DNA from: Nostoc piscinale CENA21
GTDB taxonomy: Bacteria > Cyanobacteriota > Cyanobacteriia > Cyanobacteriales > Nostocaceae
Reading direction: 5' to 3'
Length of the DNA stretch: 64,000 bases
Assembly: GCF_001298445.1 (NCBI RefSeq)
Contig: NZ_CP012036.1
Location: 1,863,263 to 1,927,262, forward strand
In this document: in pieces, positions 54,728 through 63,640 of the stretch
Numbering within the stretch: the first letter of the stretch is position 1
How the letters are laid out: every line of letters starts with the position of its first letter
Position numbers and translations under genes: made by a program
The notes under the pieces: generated by a model
Seen by the model: the letters and a program-made list of their open reading frames with translations, nothing else
What the model was told of the DNA's origin: nothing
The model's database searches: none

Positions 54728-55623
54728 CTAAGATAAGTAATCTTGCCAAAATAGAGATTGTTTTTGTCGCATATTCAGGTTTTGCGAGAGTTGCAGTAAA
54801 TCTTGATGTGGCAAAGTATTATTAATGTAAAATAGCTCTCGTTTTCTGCGAGAAGTGTAATCAAAGAATATCGTAAATCTATCGGAAGTTTCTGGCGGTT
54901 TACCTCGATGGAAAATGCTACCTGTCCCTGCAAAAATGACTGTACCAGCACTTCCTATACAAGATTTATAATTATCTGGTGAAATAATTCCTTGCATCGT
55001 TTGATTTGAAATATAGCCGTAGTTATATTTCAAATATTGAACTATATTTTCTGTAAAAGATATGGGTATATATTGAAAAGGCCCTTGGCTCTCAGAAACA
55101 TCATTAACATAAATGATAATTTTCAATACTTTGCGGTCTTCGGGATCTAGATGCCAGCGTCGAGAACCTTGTTCTAATTTGTTGGCTATATCTCTGCGAA
55201 AATATGTACCGTGATAGGCTACTGGTAAACCAAGATAATGTTCGATAATATTAAGTAAACGTTGTTCTAATCCCCATAAAAAAAATTTCGTGATGTTGCA
55301 TTATTTGTTGTGGACTAGCATGAATAACATATTGATTATGAACATTATTAATATCGGGTTTGATTTGAGAAGCTAAATGTTTTGCTGTTTGCAGAATTGG
55401 ATTATTAGGTGTAATTCCTAAAGCATCTAACGAAGTAATTGCAACACCTTCATGATGAATTTTTTCAACTAATTCTAAATCATCTTTTGAAATTGCAGGT
55501 AAGTTGGGTTGATGTTGATTGACTGCCTCTTGATAAGCGATATCATTTTTATATCTAACTAGAGGAAATTGATAAATTTTTTTTTAGAATTCTTTTTTGG
55601 AATTTTGGTAATAGCAAGTGCAT
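54728..55623 (-). CDS. PhyH-like 2-oxoglutarate/Fe(II) oxygenase, frameshifted at two A/T runs
   Basis: Only the last 132 codons form one long frame (from a TTG at 55126), but the frames before it read well when one base is removed from the A8 run at 55278-55285 and one from the T9 run at 55577-55585. The result is 297 residues starting MHLLLPKFQKRILKKIYQF at 55623. It includes HASPQQIMQHHEIFLWGLEQ and the HxD metal motif in GSRRWHLDPEDRKVL. The second His is in FHRGKPPETSDRF, with the Arg of the 2-oxoglutarate site nearby. The fold is that of phytanoyl-CoA dioxygenase relatives; the substrate is unknown. It converges with the methyltransferase-HIT gene with a gap of one base. Confidence 0.75.
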
Positions 55624-56028
55624 ATATTTTCTAGTTAATTGATGGCATGAAAATTACAGATAACCCAGATATAAGAATCAATGTGATTGCTCCAAAATAT
55701 AGCTATCTGTAAGAGTGTATTAGTTACTATATTCGAGGTAGATACAAATTACCCTGAAAATGCTTATCCTAAATAAGCTCGAAAAAATGTACAAATCTAT
55801 AAAGTTATGATGAGTTTAGATGAAGATATCTCAGAATCCAAAGCTGGATAAGACTCTTCATCAAGATATTGAATTAATGCTAAGAGGATGTCTGACTTTA
55901 GTTATAAGTTCAATGCCATCATTAGCTAGACAGGTAAAATTGAATACATTCACGCTATTTAACATGGTAAATAGCGAAATCTTAGATATATGCCGCTATA
56001 CTAGCCCTGAAGAGTAGAATATCTAAAG
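55624..56028. other. AT-rich intergenic region before the lipoprotein gene
   Basis: A 65-codon frame from ATG 55820 to 56017 (MKISQNPKLDKTLHQDIELM) is present but lacks a ribosome binding site and has no recognised similarity, so I do not call it a gene. No other feature is seen. Confidence 0.35.
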
Positions 56029-56443
56029 ATGGTGATGGTGCGATTGTTTGTTGCAATGGTTTTGTTGGTGTTGTTAACGGCTTGTGGTACTATTGGACTG
56101 CTGCCTACTAGCGAGTTAGTAGAAAAAGCGATCGCACTTGAGCTAGAGCAAACCAAAAAAAGACCTCAGCCAGAAATTAGATATAGATTTTCAGGGATTT
56201 GAAATTAAGCAGCTCAAAATTGCAGAAGAAAAGCCACTGACAATTAAAAATTTACCGGCTTTCCGCATCAAAGGAAAATACGATTTAATTATCAACCTAC
56301 CACAGCGACAGTTGAAGCAACTGCAACAGCCTTTTGAGCTTTACTTGCAAATTCAACAAGAAGGTAAAACTTGGCGCTTATTGCTACCCGATAAAACTAG
56401 TAAAGAATCTCAACCTGTTTGGCGGAGTTATCTGATTAACTAG
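56029..56443 (+). CDS. Small lipoprotein, frameshifted at an A7 run
   Basis: The ATG at 56029 starts MVMVRLFVAMVLLVLLTACG, a signal peptide with lipobox LTAC. After 44 codons the frame meets an A7 run (56155-56161) and stops soon after. Taking out one A gives EQTKKDLSQKLDIDFQGFEI and a clean frame to TAG 56441-56443, 137 residues. The mature part continues IAEEKPLTIKNLPAFRIKGK and ends in PVWRSYLIN. It is probably a membrane-bound lipoprotein of unknown function. The frameshift hides the gene from simple length filters. A second ATG two codons in is an alternative start. Confidence 0.72.
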
Positions 56444-56656
56444 TACAAAAAGCATGAAGTCTGAAGTGGATAAACCTTTCTAGTGAGCATTTATAATGGG
56501 TGCTTGATTTTCGCCGATTGTACTAGTTATGCTTTGCTGAACAAGTCATTTTGTGGTAAGAGCAGGGAAGAGATTTGTTTGGCTCTCCTTTGGAAATGCC
56601 CTATAGAAGTTATATTTAATTAAAGAAATGCCATTAGAAAGAATGTAAGTAATTTT

Positions 56657-56887
56657 ATGTTAAATCTGAGCAGAATTACATTTGACCGTAACATTATGGC
56701 AGGACAAGCTTGTATTCGTGGTATGCGGATTCCGGTTTCTCTTGTTGTTAATTTAGTAGCTAATGGCAAACCTTTAGAAGAAATTTTAGAAGAATATCCA
56801 GATTTAGAACCAGAGGATATCCGTGAATCTCTACTTTACGCAGCATGGTTGACTCAAGAGCAAGTTTATCCCTTCAAAAGTGCGTAA
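56657..56887 (+). CDS. DUF433 family protein (antitoxin-like)
   Basis: The 76-residue protein has the DUF433 pattern: ITFDRNIMAGQACIRGMRIP, VSLVVNLVANGKPLEEILEE and YPDLEPEDIRESLLYAAWLT, a helix-turn-helix-like fold. DUF433 proteins are commonly paired with DUF5615 PIN-like toxins and regarded as antitoxins. The partner gene follows after 9 bases but is broken (next entry), so this may be an orphan antitoxin. Confidence 0.85.
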   Translation: MLNLSRITFDRNIMAGQACIRGMRIPVSLVVNLVANGKPLEEILEEYPDLEPEDIRESLLYAAWLTQEQVYPFKSA

Positions 56888-56896
56888 CCAATAGTT

Positions 56897-57004
56897 ATGA
56901 AGTTCTTGGCAGATATGGGAATTTCACTACGTACTATATTTTGGTTGCAAAACGCCGTGTTAGGTATCGGAAACGGAGAGACTGCAAGACTTCGTAGGAA
57001 ATGA
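56897..57004 (+). pseudogene. Broken DUF5615 (PIN-like) toxin gene
   Basis: ATG 56897 starts MKFLADMGISLRTIFWLQNA, which is the start of DUF5615 proteins (MKFLADMGIS-x-RT-x-x-W-L). Then the frame changes: VLGIGNGETARLRRK and a stop at 57002, whereas intact members continue DAVHL-x-x-EGLQRLPD. The bases CGCCGTG and GAGACTGCAAGACTTCG in the broken part still match that block in other frames, so several small deletions have occurred. The remaining 3' part is lost. Confidence 0.7.
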
Positions 57005-57046
57005 CCTATTTGGAAATCTTGACAATTTTGTGTAAGCCCTTATATT

Positions 57047-58686
57047 TTACAGTTTACAAGTCTGGACGCGAGATAAGATACCTCGCAATTGTTGAGTTTC
57101 TTCTATTGATCTGGTTTTACAGGTTCCTGGCAAGTGTCCTTCAGGAGATGTTAAGCTGTATTTTATACTTTTTTCTTTTACCCATCCCCCAAAATACCAT
57201 TGTGTGGATACCTGCCATCCCACACGATCGCAGAAAGCAACCCATTTTTTCCCAACTTCTAGCCAGATTTTTTTTCTGCACACTAAATCCAAAACGCCCA
57301 TTGCTGTATTTTACCCACAGTTTGTCAATGGTGCGTAAATCAGTGCAGGGAAATTTGTCGCTTGAGCCAGTATCAAGCCAGCCTTCTTGTTCTCTACCAA
57401 CAACTTTTAGCATTAATTTTAGAGTTTCTTCATCTGCTTCTTTCCATTGTCCAGCTTTGAGGAAATCACGCAACCGCCCATAGTCTACACCTCTATCAGA
57501 GGCTAATTCATTTTGTTGTTGCAGCTTCTCCGATTCTTCTACTTCTTTAAGAAAAGCATCAACAAATTCTTTTTTTGCTTGTTCTTCTTGTTTCTGTATC
57601 TGCTCAATATGTTTTTGATATTCTATTTCTTTAACAGATGTAATTTCTAACTCAATCGGCACTACATCCTCATCCCTTAATCCTAAAATATCCTGCTGGT
57701 AATCTTTCAGTATCTTTACAATATGTTCATCCAGGGGATATTTTTGCTCAACAGCCTTGGCAAAAGCTTGTTTGTAAAGTTCGATATTTGCTACACGCCT
57801 ACGAAACGGCTCTAAAACTTCGGTTTCTATTTGCTCGGCTGTTTCATCTGTAATTCCAAATGTTTTGCGTTTTGGTTTTAAGACTAGGTAGGCAAATTCA
57901 CTAAGCACACCATTTTGAGCATATTTTTCAACAAGCTTGCGATACTCTGCCTCTGAACTCTTTGGTGCATTGGCAATGATAATATTAAAGCCTTCCCTAT
58001 CCAGAATGATGCTTGGTGTCATGTTCGGCTTGGCTGCTTGAACTTTTGCCTTGGCATAATCATGCAGTTCATGGATAAAGATAGAACCACTGTTGTCTTT
58101 ATCTGCTGCGCCAGTTTCAATTCCCTCTACTAAATATTGAGTGTAAAGCGACAGTATTGAACCTTCTTGTTCAAAAGATTTTTGAGTTGCGCTGGAAGAT
58201 GTGAGAACAACTCGCCCTTCTGCGCCTAGCTGCTGTTTGAGATCCACACCAACACTTTTTGCTCGCCAACCTTGGGCAAAAGCACCACTGTAGCAAGCAT
58301 CTAAAATGAGAACTTGCCGTTTAGCACGGCAATTTTTTTGATTCTTGTTGGATAAAATTTGCGTCTACAGAAGTAGATTTAAAATAATCTTTAACTGTAT
58401 TTCGAGTTGTTAAATAGAGATGACCTTCATCATTAGTAATACCATGACCAGAAAAGAAGAATAATACTAAGTCATCTCTACTCGCTTCTTTAAACAGCTT
58501 TTCAATTGCTGTTCGCATAGCGATCGCATCAGGATTCAGCAGCCGTTCAACTTGCTCAAAACCTCCCAGGTTGGGGTTTTGCAAAACTCGCTCCATAGCT
58601 GCTACATCATTGAGTGCTGCTGAGAGGGAAGGGATACCTTCGCCGTACTGACTGACTCCAATTAGTAGTGCTATCTTCTTAGCCAT
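57047..58686 (-). CDS. Caspase-like (peptidase C14) protein with C-terminal GUN4 domain, frameshifted at two A/T runs
   Basis: With one base removed from the A7 run (58333-58339 on the plus strand) and one from the A8 run (57268-57275), the minus strand gives one 545-residue protein. The p20-like caspase part has VLFFFSGHGITNDEGHLYLT (His) and, after the first join, QVLILDACYSGAFAQGW (Cys), the complete His-Cys dyad; it continues RVVLTSSSATQKSFEQEGSI. A charged helical linker (about 270-390) follows. The C-terminal 150 residues are a GUN4 domain: LRDFLKAGQWKEADEETLKL, DLRTIDKLWVKYSNGRFGFS and, after the second join, VQKKIWLEVGKKWVAFCDRV and WQVSTQWY, ending near EGHLPGTC. GUN4 binds porphyrins in chlorophyll synthesis, so a tetrapyrrole-sensing protease is an attractive idea but is inference. 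Confidence 0.85.
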
Positions 58687-58834
58687 TGCTGCGATCGCCT
58701 AAAAAAATTGAATCGTAGGTTTTTCTGTCATCTTAAGCTCCAGAGTCGCGTTATACACACCGCAATATGCTACACAGTAAAATTCTACGATTTCGTATAA
58801 AAAAAAGATAGTCTACTTAAATTTGTATAAGTCC

Positions 58835-59350
58835 CTATTTCCGCATCTGGCTGACTAAATGAACGATTTCAGGTAATATCAATTTTTCCAGACCTAGCCG
58901 CACCGCATTACTAGAACCAGGTAGAGAGAAGATTAATTTATTTTGGTAAATACCAGCGACGGCGCGAGATGCGATCGCACGGGAACCAATTTCTTGATAA
59001 CTTAAAAATCTAAATATCTCTCCGAATCCTGGTAGAGTTTTTTCTAATAATTGTTCAATAGCGTCATAAGTGGTATCTCTCGGTGCAATACCTGTACCAC
59101 CATTAAAAATTATTGCGTCTAAATTAGCATTTTTACCCAGCGATTCTATTTGTTCTTGAATCTGTGTTGGTTCATCTTTGATAATTGCATAGGCTGCAAT
59201 ATTATGATTTGCACCTAACAATAATTGCTTGATTAGTTGTCCACTTTTGTCTGTTTCTGGGGTGCGTGTATCGCTGACGGTAACTATAGCGCAAGTTATC
59301 GTCATTGCTGCTGTATCTGGATGGGGTGTTTGGATCATCCGAGTTGACAT
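58835..59350 (-). CDS. moaB: Molybdenum cofactor biosynthesis protein MoaB/Mog family
   Basis: The 171-residue protein contains ITCAIVTVSDTRTPETDKSG at the start of the fold, the active-site motif NGGTGIAPRDTTYDAI and IFSLPGSSNAVRLGLEKLIL. This MPT-adenylyltransferase-like fold is shared by MoaB and MogA; the short length without further domains and the sequence suggest MoaB. It acts on molybdopterin in the cofactor pathway for which ModABC imports molybdate. The ATG at 59350 is preceded by a non-typical ribosome binding region; a Met 15 codons in is another possible start. Confidence 0.9.
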   Translation of the reverse strand: MSTRMIQTPHPDTAAMTITCAIVTVSDTRTPETDKSGQLIKQLLLGANHNIAAYAIIKDEPTQIQEQIESLGKNANLDAIIFNGGTGIAPRDTTYDAIEQLLEKTLPGFGEIFRFLSYQEIGSRAIASRAVAGIYQNKLIFSLPGSSNAVRLGLEKLILPEIVHLVSQMRK

Positions 59351-59508
59351 TTTGAATGAGTTTCACTAGTAAAAAAAGATGAAGAATGAAGGCTAAAGCG
59401 TTTATTTCAGACTTCACACTACCCTTCTCCCAAAAGGAGACGCTACGCGAACGGGAAGTAACCCAAAGGGTGCCTACACACTTCATACTTCACACTTCAG
59501 TCGGTTGC

Positions 59509-59844
59509 TTAAGATTTACTCAATCCCAAACCATTTTCTTCAGCATATCGCTCCATAAAGCGCATAAAGCGATCCCACTCGTCAGAAGATTTCATAATGT
59601 AAACAGCTTCTAATGCTTCTGCTCTACCGTTGATGAATTTTACCTTAACTTCGCGGGTAACGATTTCGCCTTCTTCGTCAAGCAGATACATCCCAGTGAC
59701 TTCATCTGTATTGCCTTGCTCTAAAATTGTGGGATTTGTAAAAATAAAGGTTGCTGTACCAGTATCACCAGTACGCGATCGCGTTAAACGTACATCTGGT
59801 ACTACTTCTTCGTTAACACCTCTAGAAAACTGGATTTTTGCCAT
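59509..59844 (-). CDS. psb28: Photosystem II assembly protein Psb28
   Basis: The 111-residue soluble protein begins MAKIQFSRGVNEEVVPDVRL and contains RTGDTGTATFIFTNP, TGMYLLDEEGEIVTREVKVK, FINGRAEALEAVYIMKSSDE and WDRFMRFMERYAEENGLG. These are all family signatures of Psb28, a cytoplasmic-side assembly factor of photosystem II that binds to CP47 precursors. The ATG at 59844 is clear. moaB lies 158 bases downstream on the same strand, separated by a repeat-rich spacer. Confidence 0.95.
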   Translation of the reverse strand: MAKIQFSRGVNEEVVPDVRLTRSRTGDTGTATFIFTNPTILEQGNTDEVTGMYLLDEEGEIVTREVKVKFINGRAEALEAVYIMKSSDEWDRFMRFMERYAEENGLGLSKS

Positions 59845-60260
59845 GATGAAAGAATTTAAAGTTTTGTGATCATTGATTTAATATTCTCTCATCATTTAGA
59901 ACTCAGTAGTCTATTTAAAAAGGCAGGAGGCAGGAGGCAGAAGGGAAGAAGGCTTTATTTATACAATGGGCTTTAGTCTTAATTCTAGGTTAGTCCTAAT
60001 TCTAAGGCTGTTATACCAATTCACAATTCGCAATTCGCAATGACGCTCGCAGGCTCGCTACCGCTACGCTAACGCAATTAAAAAACTTAGATACAGCAAA
60101 GCTTTTAGGGTTTACATCTGTATCAAATTTTTCGTGAAATGGTATTATCGGACTTAATATCGTAACTGCTTTAAAATTCTCCATACTCCTAATATGTACC
60201 CTCATATTGGACAAGTTTGAATTTCAATCTTGTCCCTCCTGCCATCTGCCTCCTGCCTCT
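59845..60260. other. Repeat-rich intergenic region
   Basis: The region holds heptanucleotide units (GGCAGGA x2 and GGCAGAA at about 59921-59941; AATTCAC/AATTCGC at about 60018-60048) and a CTCGCTACCGCTACGCTAACGC repeat. A CTGCCATCTGCCTCCTGCCTC run near 60240 is the inverse of the first. No gene is seen. Confidence 0.6.
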
Positions 60261-60713
60261 TTACGTTGCTTCCCGTTCTAATAATAAAGTCACTGGGCCG
60301 TCGTTTTCGATGGAAACTTGCATCATTGCGCCAAATTTGCCTGTTTCGACACTTAAACCACTGGCGCGTAACTTGTTAACAAAGCTGTTGTATAAATCTT
60401 CTGCGGTTTGAGGTGATGCAGAACGGTCAAAAGACGGACGGCGACCTTTGCGACAGTCACCATAAAGGGTGAATTGACTTACAACCAACAACTCACCATG
60501 AATTTCCTGTACAGTTTTTTGCCATCTGTCTCCACCTTCATCATCGGGAAACAGCCGCAATTCTAAGCATTTACGCGCCATCCAGTCGAGTTCTGCATCT
60601 GTATCTGTATCAGCAATACCTACAAGTAGGTTTAAGCCTCGGCCGATTTTGCCAATGATTTCACCGTTAACGGTTACTTGAGATGATTTCACTCGCTGGA
60701 TGATAACGCGCAT
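60261..60713 (-). CDS. dtd: D-aminoacyl-tRNA deacylase
   Basis: The 150-residue protein begins MRVIIQRVKSSQVTVNGEII and has the two signatures of Dtd: SQFTLYGDCRKGRRPSFDRS and the cis-Pro motif NDGPVTLLLE near the C-terminus. It hydrolyses D-aminoacyl-tRNA and acts as a chiral proofreader. The start ATG at 60713 matches the family; the CobW gene ends 67 bases upstream on the same strand. Confidence 0.96.
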   Translation of the reverse strand: MRVIIQRVKSSQVTVNGEIIGKIGRGLNLLVGIADTDTDAELDWMARKCLELRLFPDDEGGDRWQKTVQEIHGELLVVSQFTLYGDCRKGRRPSFDRSASPQTAEDLYNSFVNKLRASGLSVETGKFGAMMQVSIENDGPVTLLLEREAT

Positions 60714-60779
60714 AAATAAAGTAAAAAGTAAAAGGGAAAAAGTAAAAAGAAATGTTTTTGACTTTTGACTTTTAACTTT

Positions 60780-61928
60780 TTACTTTTTGAAGCCTTTACC
60801 ACGACTGACAGAAGGTAGACAAACGCAGTTTTCTATTTGTGCAATTAAAGTCTCGCGGTCGAGATTTTGACCAATTAGCACAAGCTGGTTTTTGGGTTCG
60901 CCTTTCCACTCATCATCATCTAAGGTGAAGCGTTTACCGCAGAGGTGGAAAATGTGGCGTTTGGGACTTTCGTCAAACCACATCACACCCTTAGCGCGGA
61001 AAATGTTGGTGGGTAGTTGGTTATCTAGGAAATATTGGAACTTCCTAATAGAAAATGGCTTGTCGCTTTGGAAGGATATGGAAGTGAAGCCATCATTTTC
61101 TAAGTGGTCGGAATGATGGTGGTGATGATGGTCGTGGTCGTGGTGGTCGTGACCGCAGGTTGAATGGTCGTGGTCATGGTCGTGGTGGTCGTGACCGCAG
61201 GTTGAATGGTCGTGGTCGTGGTCGTGATGGTCATGATCATGATGATCATGCTCATCAACGGTATCAAAATACTTATCAGACTCAAATAATCCTACACTGA
61301 GAATTAAAGCGAGTGGTACTTGCGATCGCTGGGTACGCAAAATTCTCGCACCTTCTTTGACTTCGTTGATTTTCTGCTCTAACTGAGTCAAAGTTGCTTC
61401 ATCAACCAAATCTGTTTTATTCAACAAAATCACATCGCCGTAAGCAATTTGGCTGTAAGCTGCTTGGGAGTTGAATAAATCTAAGCTGTAATTCGCTGCA
61501 TCTACGACAGTGATAATCGAATCTAGACGAGTTAAATCTCGCAGTTCTGTACCTAAAAATGTTAAGGCAACTGGTAGCGGATCTGCTAGTCCGGTGGTTT
61601 CTACTACTAGATAATCTAGTTTTTCTTCCCGTTCTAATACTTTATAAACGGCATCCACTAAATCATTATTAATGGTGCAGCAGATACAACCGTTACTTAA
61701 CTCCACCATATTGTTATTATCATCGGTGGCAATAATTAACTCGTTGTCAATGCCAATTTCACCAAATTCATTCACCAACACGGCAGTTTTTAAACCTTGT
61801 TGGTTTGTAAGAATATGATTTAGTAAGGTCGTTTTGCCGCTACCAAGAAATCCAGTAATAATTGTGACTGGTAAACCTTGTTTTGGCGCATCCATTGATT
61901 GAGATTCAGAATTCACTGCTGATTGCAT
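60780..61928 (-). CDS. CobW/ZNG1-type GTP-binding metallochaperone with His-rich insert
   Basis: The 382-residue protein has Walker A GFLGSGKTTLLNHILT (about 30-45), the metal-binding CxCC in GCICCTINNDL, the switch DYLVVETTGLADPLPVAL and NKTDLVDEA for guanine specificity. A His/Asp-rich loop (about 230-285) contains two direct repeats of DHDHDHSTCGH, clearly for metal binding, and the C-terminal CobW_C domain follows (GVMWFDESPKRHIFHLCGKR). Family members deliver zinc or cobalt to client enzymes. I chose the ATG at 61928; a TTG 18 bases earlier is less likely. No zinc-responsive (Zur) site was recognised in the upstream DNA. Confidence 0.9.
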   Translation of the reverse strand: MQSAVNSESQSMDAPKQGLPVTIITGFLGSGKTTLLNHILTNQQGLKTAVLVNEFGEIGIDNELIIATDDNNNMVELSNGCICCTINNDLVDAVYKVLEREEKLDYLVVETTGLADPLPVALTFLGTELRDLTRLDSIITVVDAANYSLDLFNSQAAYSQIAYGDVILLNKTDLVDEATLTQLEQKINEVKEGARILRTQRSQVPLALILSVGLFESDKYFDTVDEHDHHDHDHHDHDHDHSTCGHDHHDHDHDHSTCGHDHHDHDHHHHHHSDHLENDGFTSISFQSDKPFSIRKFQYFLDNQLPTNIFRAKGVMWFDESPKRHIFHLCGKRFTLDDDEWKGEPKNQLVLIGQNLDRETLIAQIENCVCLPSVSRGKGFKK

Positions 61929-62197
61929 AACGCGGTTATCAAACAAATCAAAAAATAGAAAACTTCTTTAAGTTGCGGCTACCCGTTGGGTTGGGTGTAA
62001 GGGAATAAGGGTGTAGGTGTTTAAAATCCTCACACCCTTATTCCCGCTTATCCAAACTCTTTTGACTCATAATTTCTATTACATTTACAAAGGGTAGCGC
62101 AGATAGTCCAGAAAACACTAGCATAGGGATGCTGGATAAACTTACCAGTTGTTTAACCCTATTATTGCGTATCCCTCTATTGCCGCATTACTCTGTT

Positions 62198-63640
62198 ATG
62201 ACCCTAACTGTTTACAATACCCTCACCCGTCGTCAAGAACCGTTTGAAACAGTCGAACCAGGCAAGGTTAAGATGTATTACTGCGGCGTGACGGTTTATG
62301 ACTACTGTCATTTGGGTCATGCTAGAGCTTGCATTGTTTGGGATGTTGTGCGCCGCTATCTCCAGTTTATCGGTTATGAAGTGCGCTATGTGCAGAATTT
62401 TACTGATGTTGATGACAAAATTCTCAACCGCGCACGACAAGAACACTCTTCAATGGAGGCTGTAGCTGAACGTTTCATCAAGGCTTATTTTGAAGATATG
62501 GCACGGCTGGGAATTAAAGAAGCTGATGAATATCCCCGCGCCACACATACAATGAACGGGATTCAGCGATTGATTCACGAGTTGGAAAATAAAGGTTTTG
62601 CTTACCCTTCTGATGGGGATGTTTACTATGCTGTGCGCCAGTTTGGTGAGTATGGTAAGCTTTCTGGTCGTAAGTTGGAAGATATGCAGGCTGGAGCAAG
62701 CGATCGCGTTAATATAGAAGACCCAGAATATCAAAAGAAAAAAGACCCCTTTGATTTTGCTTTGTGGAAAGCGGCGAAACCCGGCGAACCCGCTTGGGAA
62801 TCACCTTGGGGTGCTGGTCGTCCGGGATGGCATATTGAATGCTCGGCGATGGTGCGCGATCGCTTGGGTGAGACAATAGATATTCATGCTGGTGGTGCTG
62901 ACTTAATTTTCCCCCACCACGAAAATGAAATTGCTCAATCGGAAGCCGTCACAGGTAAACCTTTAGCAAATTACTGGTTACACAACGGTATGGTAAAGGT
63001 GGACGGTGAGAAAATGTCCAAGTCTTTGGGCAACTTTACCACCATCCGCGACTTACTTGATCGTGGCGTTGACCCAATGGCATTACGCTTGTTTGTCCTA
63101 ATGGCGCAATATCGTAAGCCTCTTGATTTTACCGATGATGCGATCGCCGCCGCCACCAACGGTTGGCACACCCTAAAAGAAGGTTTACTGTTTGGTCATC
63201 AATACGCCAAACAACTCGGCTGGGAAGTAAATTCTTCCCCACTCCCTGAATTTGTTGAACGTTTCAAAGAAGCTGTCAACGATGACTTTAATTTCCCTGG
63301 TGGGGTATCGGTGTTGTTTGAATTAGCCAAAGAACTCCGCCGTGAAGGAAATATCATCGTTCATGAAGGCAAAACTGACACACCCGCAGAGGAACTGCAA
63401 AAACAATGGCAAACACTCGTCACTTTAGCAGAGGTTTTAGGTTTAACCGCCCAGCCAGAAGCCGAAACTCCTGTAAATGATGGTTTAAGTGATGCGGAAA
63501 TTGAGGATTTAATTCAGCAACGCCAAGCCGCCAGAAAAGCCCGGAATTTTGCCGAAGCAGACCGTATACGCAATGAACTACAAGCCAAAGGTATTACCTT
63601 AATTGATAGTCCTGAAGGTACACGCTGGCATAGGAGTTAA
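62198..63640 (+). CDS. cysS: Cysteinyl-tRNA synthetase
   Basis: The 480-residue protein starts MTLTVYNTLTRRQEPFETVE and contains the class I HIGH motif as CHLGHARACIVWD, the Zn-binding Cys and His (YCGVTVYDYCHLGH, WHIECSAMVRD, FPHHENEIAQSE) and KMSKSLGNFTTIRD (KMSKS). The anticodon-binding helices follow, and the C-terminus has RKARNFAEADRIRNELQAKG. An upstream in-frame ATG at 62129 would add 23 residues; the ATG at 62198 fits the family. A dispersed repeat lies upstream (61986-62050). Confidence 0.97.
   Translation: MTLTVYNTLTRRQEPFETVEPGKVKMYYCGVTVYDYCHLGHARACIVWDVVRRYLQFIGYEVRYVQNFTDVDDKILNRARQEHSSMEAVAERFIKAYFEDMARLGIKEADEYPRATHTMNGIQRLIHELENKGFAYPSDGDVYYAVRQFGEYGKLSGRKLEDMQAGASDRVNIEDPEYQKKKDPFDFALWKAAKPGEPAWESPWGAGRPGWHIECSAMVRDRLGETIDIHAGGADLIFPHHENEIAQSEAVTGKPLANYWLHNGMVKVDGEKMSKSLGNFTTIRDLLDRGVDPMALRLFVLMAQYRKPLDFTDDAIAAATNGWHTLKEGLLFGHQYAKQLGWEVNSSPLPEFVERFKEAVNDDFNFPGGVSVLFELAKELRREGNIIVHEGKTDTPAEELQKQWQTLVTLAEVLGLTAQPEAETPVNDGLSDAEIEDLIQQRQAARKARNFAEADRIRNELQAKGITLIDSPEGTRWHRS

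Noticed and set aside
55820..56017. 65-codon plus-strand frame
   Set aside because: It has no ribosome binding site or recognised similarity and lies in AT-rich DNA before the lipoprotein gene.
57001..57483. 160-codon plus-strand frame
   Set aside because: It is antisense to the GUN4 part of the caspase-like gene, whose motifs are unmistakable on the minus strand.
61100..61285. Minus-strand Thr/Ile-rich frame
   Set aside because: It is an out-of-frame reading of the His/Asp-rich repeat of the CobW-type gene.
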